From Streptomyces sp. V2I9 (lineage in GTDB: Bacteria; Actinomycetota; Actinomycetes; Streptomycetales; Streptomycetaceae), in assembly GCF_030817475.1 (NCBI RefSeq), contig NZ_JAUSZJ010000002.1, positions 6,524,626 to 6,588,625 on the forward strand: a DNA stretch of 64,000 bases, given 5' to 3'. The translations under genes and the position numbers were made by a program. This document shows positions 58,538 through 64,000 of the stretch, piece after piece. Numbering within the stretch: position 1 is the first letter of the stretch; every line of letters begins with the position of its first letter. A model generated the notes under the pieces. It saw only the letters and a list, made by a program, of their open reading frames with translations. It did not search any database and was not told the origin of the DNA.

Positions 58538-59503
58538 ATGAACACCTGGCGCAACGCCTCGCCGGCAGTCACCGCCGCAGCCCTGCTGACGCTCACGACG
58601 GCGTGCGGGCAGGAGAAGGGTGACGCATCGCCCAACGGCCAGGCGGTGGGCAACGCCGCCCCGGCCCGGCAGCCCGCCGACAGCGGCTACGGATCGGCCG
58701 GCGGGGGATCCGGCTCCGGGGCGGAAGCGAAGGCGGCCGAGCCGAAGGGAGCCGGTCAACTCGCCGTCCGGGACGGCGAGAAGCTCGGAAGGGTGCTCAC
58801 CGACAGCGAGGGCTTCACGCTCTACCGCTTCGACAGGGACCGTGCGAATCCGCCCGAGGCGACCTGCGAGGACGCGTGCGCGGAGACCTGGCCGGTGGTG
58901 GCCGCGGACGACACCACCGCCGCGGCCGGCACCGACGCGGCCCTGCTCGGCGAGGTCACCCGCGCCGACGGAACCAGCCAACTGACCGTCGGCGGATGGC
59001 CGATGTACCGGTATGCCAAGGACACCGCGCCGGGCCAGATCAACGGGCAGGGCGTCGGCGGCACCTGGTTCGCCGCCGCCCCGGACGGGAAGAAGGCCGC
59101 CAGGAACGCCGACAGCGCCGCGGTGGCCGAACCGGCCGGTCCCGCCGGGCTTTCGGTCCGCCGGGACCCGGAACTCGGCGACATCGTGGTGGACGGCAGG
59201 AGCATGACGGTTTACCGCTTCACCAAGGACTCCGCCTGGCCGATGAAGACCGCGTGCACGGGAGACTGCCTCAAGAAGTGGCCGGTAGTGCCCCCTGTGG
59301 CCAAAAATACGGTGGACGGAGTGACGAAGAAGGGATTCGTCACCTTCGGCCGTCCCGACGGAATCGAGCAGCAGACCATCGACTGCCGGCCCCTCTACAC
59401 CTTCGCGGGCGACAAGAAGCCCGGTGACACCAACGGGCAGGGCGTCGGCGGAACCTGGTACGCCGTTTCCCCGGAAGCGAAACTCGTCCGCGCCCCGAAG
59501 TAG
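58538..59503 (+). CDS. SCO0930-type lipoprotein with two secreted repeats
   Basis: This 321-residue protein has a lipoprotein signal with Cys in LTTACG (residue 26), a Gly/Ser-rich linker, and two copies of the PF03640 secreted repeat, each with a Cys pair (TCEDACAETWP, ACTGDCLKKWP) and the ending GQGVGGTW. The family is exported and its role unknown; the pattern CxxxC followed by WP suggests a redox or cofactor site. The ATG at 58538 follows GGGAGCGGAC. It recalls SCO0930, which in S. coelicolor is also near the RmdA gene. Confidence 0.85.
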   Translation: MNTWRNASPAVTAAALLTLTTACGQEKGDASPNGQAVGNAAPARQPADSGYGSAGGGSGSGAEAKAAEPKGAGQLAVRDGEKLGRVLTDSEGFTLYRFDRDRANPPEATCEDACAETWPVVAADDTTAAAGTDAALLGEVTRADGTSQLTVGGWPMYRYAKDTAPGQINGQGVGGTWFAAAPDGKKAARNADSAAVAEPAGPAGLSVRRDPELGDIVVDGRSMTVYRFTKDSAWPMKTACTGDCLKKWPVVPPVAKNTVDGVTKKGFVTFGRPDGIEQQTIDCRPLYTFAGDKKPGDTNGQGVGGTWYAVSPEAKLVRAPK

Positions 59504-59574
59504 CCACGACTCCGGCACATTGCCACTCAGGAGCCCAAGTGGCCCCGAACCACCGGGAAACGGCATCCGGAGTG

Positions 59575-59614
59575 CCGGTCCGTTGCTGTCCGTATACGTA
59601 CGGCGACGGACCGG
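59575..59614 (+). terminator. Hairpin terminator downstream of the SCO0930-type gene
   Basis: A 15-bp stem with two G-U pairs (59575-59589 with 59600-59614) and a 10-nt loop lies about 70 bp after the stop codon. Confidence 0.55.
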
Positions 59615-59698
59615 CGGGAGAAGCCACCGGAGTGTGACCAATAACGGATCGCGAATTTCCGTTTCCACTCGCTCTCCTGGCGGTCGATCAGTAGCCTC

Positions 59699-59714
59699 TG
59701 GTCAACACTGACCA
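59699..59714. promoter_or_regulatory. Inverted repeat TGGTCA-acac-TGACCA upstream of the methyltransferase
   Basis: Perfect 6-bp arms lie 42 bp before the methyltransferase start, in locally AT-rich sequence. This is a candidate operator for the methyltransferase-rmdA unit. Confidence 0.45.
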
Positions 59715-59756
59715 TGAACATGGCCGGATCGCCGTGGCGACTTGTTGGAGACATCG

Positions 59757-60575
59757 ATGGAGCGTCCCGCCTGGGCACCGCCGGGCATAGATATTTCGGT
59801 GCCGAGCGTGTCTCGCATGTACGACTTCTATCTGGGCGGATCGCACAATTTCGAGGTGGACCGGGAAGCCGCGCGCAAGGCCATGGAGTTCCTCCCCGGC
59901 CTTCCCAAGATCATGCAGGCCAATCGCGCCTTTATGCGCCGGGCCGTCCGCTATGCCGTCGACTCGGGCATCGACCAGTTCCTGGACATAGGCTCCGGCA
60001 TCCCGACGTTCGGCAACGTCCACGAGGTCGCCCGCGCCGCCGACCCGAAGGCAAGGGTCGCCTACGTCGATCACGACCCGGTCGCCGTCGCCCACAGCCA
60101 GGCCGTGCTGGAGGGCGACGAGCGGGCCGTCATCGCCGCCGCCGATCTGCGTCGTCCCCGGGAGATCCTGGCGCACCCGGAGATCACCGGACTGCTCGAC
60201 CTGGACCGCCCGGTCGCCCTGCTGCTGGTCGCGGTGCTCCACTTCATCGAGGACGCCGACGAGCCGCGCGCCGCGGTCGCCGAACTGCGCGAGGCGCTGG
60301 CCCCCGGCAGCCTGATCGTCCTGACCCACGCCGCGTACGACGGCATCCCGCTCCCCAAGGAGGAGGCGGCCGGCACGGTCGGCGTCTACAAGAACATCCG
60401 CAACCCGCTGATCATGCGCTCGCGCGAGGAGATCGGTCAGTTCTTCGAGGGCTACGAGATGGTCGAGCCGGGGCTCGTGTCGATGCCCGAATGGCGGCCC
60501 GACACCCCGCAGTCGCCGGAGCAGGAAGACCCGTACGCGTTCTCGGGCTTCGCAGGGGTCGGGCGCAAGGCGTGA
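59757..60575 (+). CDS. S-adenosylmethionine methyltransferase-like protein, DUF574
   Basis: This 272-residue protein belongs to the actinobacterial PF04672 family of SAM-dependent methyltransferases. The N-terminal signature MYDFYLGGSHNFEVD (21-35) and the SAM motif LDIGSG (76-81) are complete. The substrate is unknown; the family often sits next to regulatory or morphogenetic genes. The ATG at 59757 follows TTGGAG. Its TGA overlaps the GTG of the downstream c-di-GMP enzyme as GTGA, so the two are translationally coupled and may act in one process. Confidence 0.9.
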   Translation: MERPAWAPPGIDISVPSVSRMYDFYLGGSHNFEVDREAARKAMEFLPGLPKIMQANRAFMRRAVRYAVDSGIDQFLDIGSGIPTFGNVHEVARAADPKARVAYVDHDPVAVAHSQAVLEGDERAVIAAADLRRPREILAHPEITGLLDLDRPVALLLVAVLHFIEDADEPRAAVAELREALAPGSLIVLTHAAYDGIPLPKEEAAGTVGVYKNIRNPLIMRSREEIGQFFEGYEMVEPGLVSMPEWRPDTPQSPEQEDPYAFSGFAGVGRKA

Positions 60576-62746
60576 GCATTCCGGCCCAGACGTCCGGAGA
60601 GCCGGACGCGGAACCCGACGGTCCGGAGGGCCGGCTCCGGAGATTCGCCAGGATCTGGAGCCGCGCCATCTTCCCCCTGACGGCCACCTCCCTCACCCGC
60701 CCCGAGTTCGAACAGCATCTGCTGCCGCTGGCACGCGAGCTGAACGGCATCCTGCACGCCCATCCCTTCGACGCCTCGCCCGCGCAACGCGTCGGCGCGG
60801 CCCTCGTCGAGGTGCACTGCACCGACCCGGACGCCCTCAGTTCCACGCTCGGCGTCGTCGACTCCTACCTCGTCCTGTACTGCGGCGGAAACGGACCCGG
60901 CGCGCTGTCCACCGAGGACGGCCGGGCCCGCTGCGCCCGGATCCAGCACACCCTCGCCGCCGGTTTCACCGGGGCCCTGCGCGAACGCACCCTCGCCGAG
61001 CAGGAGGCCATCGCCCGTTCGGCGCTGACCGCCCGCTCGCACGCCGAGCAGGTCCTGCACGCCACCCAGGCACGGTTCCGCGCGGTCTTCGAGGGGGCGG
61101 CCATCGGCATCGGCATCGCCGACCTGGACGGCAACATCCTGGAGATCAACGACACGCTCACCAAGATGTTCGGCGGCCTCGAACACCACGTCCGCAGCCA
61201 CAAGCTGAACGAATGGGTCCACCCCGAGGACTCGCCGCAGGTATGGCGGTACTACGACGAACTGGTACGCGGCGAACGCGAGCACTACCGGGTCGAGAAG
61301 GCGTACTACCGCAACGACGGCACCGTTCTGTGGACCAACCTCACCGTCTCGCTGCTGCGGGACTCCGAGGGCCGCCCCGAGTACCAGCTCGCGCTGATGG
61401 AGGACACGACCGAGCGGCGGTTGCTCAATCTGCGGCTGCGGTACGAGGCCACGCACGACGCGCTCACCGGCCTGCCCAACCGGACCCTGTTCTTCGAACG
61501 TCTGGAGAAGGCGCTCACCGCGCGGGAGAGCACCCGCTTCGGCCTCTGCTACCTGGACCTCGACGGCTTCAAGGCGATCAACGACAGCCTCGGCCACGCC
61601 GCGGGCGACCGCCTGCTGGTCGAGGTCGCGGACCGGCTCCAGAGCTGCGCCACCGCCCCCGGCGAGATGGTCGCCCGGCTCGGTGGCGACGAGTTCGTCG
61701 CCCTGACCACCGGTCCGGGCACCGCCGAGGAGGTGCACGAACTGGCGGGCCGCATCCTGAACGCGCTCGCCACCCCCATCCGCATCGACGGCCGCGAACT
61801 CACCGTCCGCGGCTCGATCGGCATCGTGGAGGGGCCCTCCGGGGAGCGCGGCGCCGCCGAGGTGCTGCGCAGCGCCGACATCACGATGTACCGGGCCAAG
61901 GCGGCGGGCGGCAACCGCTTCCAGCTCGCCGACGCGGAGGCCGACGCCCGCGCCATCACCCGGCACGGGCTGACCACCGCGCTTCCCGCCGCCCTGGACC
62001 GGGGCGAGTTCTTCATCGAGTACCAGCCGCTCGTCCACCTCGGCGACGGCACGGTGCACGGCGCCGAGGCACTCGTACGGTGGTGCCACCCGCAGCACGG
62101 CGTGCTCGGCCCCGACCGGTTCATCCCGCTCGCCGAACACACCGGGCTCATCGTGCCGCTCGGCCGCTGGGTGCTGGAGGAGTCCGTCCGCCAGGCGAAC
62201 TTCTGGCAGGAGCGGCACAGCGACGGAGGCCCGTTGCGGATCAACGTCAACCTGTCGCCGACCCAGCTGCACCACCCCCGGCTGGTCGCGGAGACGGTCG
62301 ACGTGCTGGAACGGTCCGGTCTCGAACCGGGCGCGCTCTGCCTGGAGGTGACCGAGTCGGCCCTCATCGGAGCCGACGACGATCTCCTCAAGCCGCTGTG
62401 CCAGCTCGCGGAGATGGGCGTCGACATCGCGCTCGACGACTTCGGCACCGGGTACTCGAACCTGGCCAACCTGCGCAGGCTGCCGGTGAGCGTGCTCAAG
62501 CTGGACCGTTCGTTCACGCGGGGCATGCAGCAGCATCCGGCGGACCCGGTCGATCTGAAGATCGTCGAGGGGATCGTGTCGCTGGCCCACAGCCTGGAGC
62601 TGGCCGTCACGGTGGAGGGCGTGGAGACGGGGGCCCAGGCCGAGCAGTTGCGCGCCCTGGGCTGCGACACCGCCCAGGGCTGGTACTACGCCCGCCCCGG
62701 CGCCCCGGACCGCATCCACTCCCTGCTGCTGGCGGACGCCGTCTGA
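60572..62746 (+). CDS. rmdA: PAS-GGDEF-EAL c-di-GMP enzyme, RmdA-like
   Basis: This 724-residue protein makes or breaks cyclic di-GMP, which controls streptomycete development. It has an N-terminal helical region (1-160), a PAS domain (about 165-285), a GGDEF domain with the intact motif GGDEF at 371-375 and no RxxD inhibitory site before it, and an EAL domain with the intact EALVRW at 499-504 and later motifs NVNLSP, EVTES, DDFGTGYSN and KLDRS. Domain order and the neighbourhood (DUF574 methyltransferase, SCO0930-type lipoprotein) match S. coelicolor RmdA (SCO0928) from memory; the symbol is given on that basis. Confidence 0.9.
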   Translation: MSIPAQTSGEPDAEPDGPEGRLRRFARIWSRAIFPLTATSLTRPEFEQHLLPLARELNGILHAHPFDASPAQRVGAALVEVHCTDPDALSSTLGVVDSYLVLYCGGNGPGALSTEDGRARCARIQHTLAAGFTGALRERTLAEQEAIARSALTARSHAEQVLHATQARFRAVFEGAAIGIGIADLDGNILEINDTLTKMFGGLEHHVRSHKLNEWVHPEDSPQVWRYYDELVRGEREHYRVEKAYYRNDGTVLWTNLTVSLLRDSEGRPEYQLALMEDTTERRLLNLRLRYEATHDALTGLPNRTLFFERLEKALTARESTRFGLCYLDLDGFKAINDSLGHAAGDRLLVEVADRLQSCATAPGEMVARLGGDEFVALTTGPGTAEEVHELAGRILNALATPIRIDGRELTVRGSIGIVEGPSGERGAAEVLRSADITMYRAKAAGGNRFQLADAEADARAITRHGLTTALPAALDRGEFFIEYQPLVHLGDGTVHGAEALVRWCHPQHGVLGPDRFIPLAEHTGLIVPLGRWVLEESVRQANFWQERHSDGGPLRINVNLSPTQLHHPRLVAETVDVLERSGLEPGALCLEVTESALIGADDDLLKPLCQLAEMGVDIALDDFGTGYSNLANLRRLPVSVLKLDRSFTRGMQQHPADPVDLKIVEGIVSLAHSLELAVTVEGVETGAQAEQLRALGCDTAQGWYYARPGAPDRIHSLLLADAV

Positions 62747-62750
62747 GCCA

Positions 62751-62783
62751 CCGTCCGGGCTCCGTTCCACGGGGCCCGGACGG
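62751..62783. terminator. Hairpin terminator between rmdA-like gene and lysR gene
   Basis: A 13-bp stem with one G-U pair (62751-62763 with 62771-62783) and a 7-nt loop begins 4 bp after the rmdA-like stop and can also serve the convergent lysR gene. Confidence 0.7.
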
Positions 62784-62808
62784 GGCGGCGGCGGCCCGGT
62801 GCGCGCCG

Positions 62809-63705
62809 TCAGCCGGGGGCGGGCCGGTGCTCCAGCAGCATCCGCTGGAGCTCGCGCGCCGCCCGGGGCGGGTCCACGTCGCTGCGGTGCGCCAGCGCGA
62901 TCGTGCGCCGCAGTCCGTCACCCGCCAGCCGGGTCCTGCGCAGATCGTGGCCGGCCCGCGCGGCGGCCATGCTCGGCACCACCGCGATGCCGAGCCCCGC
63001 ACGGACGAAACCGAGCACCGCGTCCATCTCGCCGCCCTCGACCGTGAACGAGGGCTCGAACCCCTCCGCGCGGCACGCGGCGAGGGTCAGCTCCCGCAGG
63101 TTGTACCCGTGCCGGAACATCACCAGCGGCGCCCCCTCCAGGTCCGCGATCCGGATCGATCCGCCCCGGCCCGGAGCCGGCTCCGCCGTCGAGGACACCA
63201 CCACCAGGTCCTCCCGCAGCAGCTCCACCGTGGTCAGCGCGGGGGAGGCGGCCGGCAACGGCAGCACCACCAGCGCCAGATCGAGCGCGCCCCGCGCCAG
63301 CTGACGCACCAGGTCGTGCGAGCCGCCCTCCTCCAGCAGCAGCCGCACCCCCGGATGCCGGTCGTGGAAGGCGCGCAGCACGTCCGGCAGAAGCCCGGTG
63401 CAGAGGCTGGGCGTGGCCCCCAGCCGCACCCGGCCCGTGCGCAGCGACACCACCTCCTGGACCTCCTGGCGCGCCGTCTCCGCATCCGCGAGGATGCGCC
63501 GGGCCAGCGGCAGCAGCGCCTCGCCCGCGTCTGTGAGCGTGATGTTCCCCCGCGCGCGGCTGAAGAGGTCCGCGCCCAACTCCGTTTCCAGTGCCCGGAT
63601 CTGCTGGGAGAGCGAGGGCTGCGACACATGCACCGCTTCGGCGGCACGGGTGAAGTGCCGGGTCTCGGCGACGGCCACGAAATAGGTGAGCTGCTGGAAG
63701 TGCAC
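62809..63705 (-). CDS. LysR-family transcriptional regulator
   Basis: This 298-residue regulator has the N-terminal winged HTH (about 1-58: LTYFVAVAETRHFTRAAEA, then VHVSQPSLSQQIRALE) and a periplasmic-binding-like effector domain. The GTG at 63705 gives the normal N terminus MHFQQLTYF. The gene is divergent from sdhC with 96 bp between them and a T-N11-A LysR box at 63728-63742, so it likely regulates the succinate dehydrogenase/fumarate reductase operon and itself. The ligand is unknown. Confidence 0.92.
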   Translation of the reverse strand: MHFQQLTYFVAVAETRHFTRAAEAVHVSQPSLSQQIRALETELGADLFSRARGNITLTDAGEALLPLARRILADAETARQEVQEVVSLRTGRVRLGATPSLCTGLLPDVLRAFHDRHPGVRLLLEEGGSHDLVRQLARGALDLALVVLPLPAASPALTTVELLREDLVVVSSTAEPAPGRGGSIRIADLEGAPLVMFRHGYNLRELTLAACRAEGFEPSFTVEGGEMDAVLGFVRAGLGIAVVPSMAAARAGHDLRRTRLAGDGLRRTIALAHRSDVDPPRAARELQRMLLEHRPAPG

Positions 63706-63727
63706 CAGCCGACGATAGCGCAAGTCG

Positions 63728-63742
63728 ATAGCCTTTACCTAT
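63728..63742. promoter_or_regulatory. LysR-type T-N11-A box
   Basis: ATAG and CTAT flank 7 nt, giving the classic LysR palindrome with T-N11-A, in AT-rich sequence midway between lysR and sdhC. Confidence 0.55.
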
Positions 63743-63763
63743 GAAGATAAGCCGGACCATGTC

Positions 63764-63794
63764 TTGGACTGATCGGCTGTCCCGCCCCTACGGT
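63764..63794 (+). promoter_or_regulatory. sdhC: Predicted sdhC promoter, leaderless
   Basis: TTGGAC (63764-63769) and TACGGT (63789-63794) are 19 bp apart. The -10 ends 7 nt before the ATG at 63802, so transcription should begin at the start codon; no Shine-Dalgarno sequence is present. Confidence 0.5.
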
Positions 63795-63801
63795 CGTGTG
63801 C

Positions 63802-64000
63802 ATGGCATTGGCAACGCGGACGGACCGACGGCCGTCGATGACGCGGACGCTCTGGCACTCGACCGTCGGCAAGAAGACGATCATGGCCGTGACCGGTCTG
63901 GTCATGCTCGGATACCTGGTCGCCCACATGGCGGGCAACCTGAAGATCTTCTTCGGGCCCGGCGAGTTCGACGGGTACGCCCACTGGCTGCGCACCATGG
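63802..64000 (+). CDS. sdhC: Succinate dehydrogenase/fumarate reductase cytochrome b subunit, N-terminal part
   Basis: This is the membrane-anchor subunit that carries haem b and passes electrons between the dehydrogenase and quinone. Only the first 66 residues lie in the window. They show the family N terminus (TLWHSTVGKKTIMAVTGL), the first membrane segment with GYLVAHMAGN, in which the His is a probable haem or quinone-site ligand, and then FFGPGEFDGYAHWLR. The gene continues beyond the right edge, and the flavoprotein and iron-sulfur genes probably follow. Confidence 0.88.
   Translation, partial: MALATRTDRRPSMTRTLWHSTVGKKTIMAVTGLVMLGYLVAHMAGNLKIFFGPGEFDGYAHWLRTM

Noticed and set aside
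60452..62770. Minus-strand open frame of 772 codons
   Set aside because: Antisense shadow of the RmdA-like gene, whose GGDEF and EAL motifs prove the plus-strand reading.
1..64000. tRNA, rRNA, CRISPR arrays, transposases, integrases and phage genes
   Set aside because: None were recognised: no repeat-spacer pattern, no DDE or tyrosine-recombinase motifs and no tRNA cloverleaf. Short RNAs cannot be excluded by eye.

Overview
The window is chromosomal DNA from a Streptomyces or very close relative. It is GC-rich with strong third-position G/C bias, uses GTG and TTG starts freely, has several promoters whose -10 box lies 6-8 nt before the start codon (leaderless transcription), and carries typical actinobacterial families: an Rpf protein with LysM and M23 domains, DUF5709, DUF6777, a class F sortase, a WS/DGAT acyltransferase, and many SpoIIE-type phosphatases with HATPase partners. 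The right part recalls, from memory, the Streptomyces coelicolor region SCO0924-SCO0975: sdhC, LysR, an RmdA-like PAS-GGDEF-EAL protein, a DUF574 methyltransferase, an SCO0930-type lipoprotein, WS/DGAT, RpfD and Gnd. No search was run to confirm this. No rRNA, tRNA, CRISPR array, transposase or phage gene was seen.

Left part (1-20 kb): a divergent SDR/HTH pair around a perfect palindrome; a YfcE-type phosphoesterase; about 0.9 kb of unusually low-GC DNA without a convincing gene; a HAD hydrolase facing dhaL-dhaK; panD; a small GNAT; a proline-rich peptide; and an encapsulin operon (DyP peroxidase cargo, encapsulin shell, fold-type III PLP decarboxylase-like enzyme). Then come gnd, DUF5709, an orphan MurE-type ligase, a type B carboxylesterase, a lipoprotein, and a secreted streptogrisin-like protease behind a LacI-type operator.

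Middle (20-44 kb): a 978-residue membrane protein of unknown function, RpfD, an EamA transporter and a FhuF-like protein. A dense signalling block follows: STAS anti-anti-sigma factor, MarR, three SpoIIE phosphatases, anti-sigma-type HATPase, response regulator, CHASE3 histidine kinase and a SigB/F-type sigma factor. It has all the component types of a partner-switching stress system. An unusual zinc-ribbon SDR lacking the normal catalytic Tyr, a 58-residue orphan peptide, and a decayed yndJ-DUF1990-lipase maturation factor operon with two operators lie between the sigma factor and the last phosphatase.

Right part (44-64 kb): WS/DGAT, a Nei/Fpg glycosylase, a four-gene LytTR/DUF485/symporter/LytS sensory-transport unit, an ECF sigma factor whose 3' end overlaps a convergent zinc-finger anti-sigma fragment, CapA-like and NodB-like surface enzymes, a universal stress protein, a class F sortase beside two paralogous surface proteins with no LPXTG, secreted proline-rich and repeat lipoproteins, a methyltransferase overlapping an RmdA-like c-di-GMP enzyme, and a LysR gene divergent from sdhC, which is cut by the window end.
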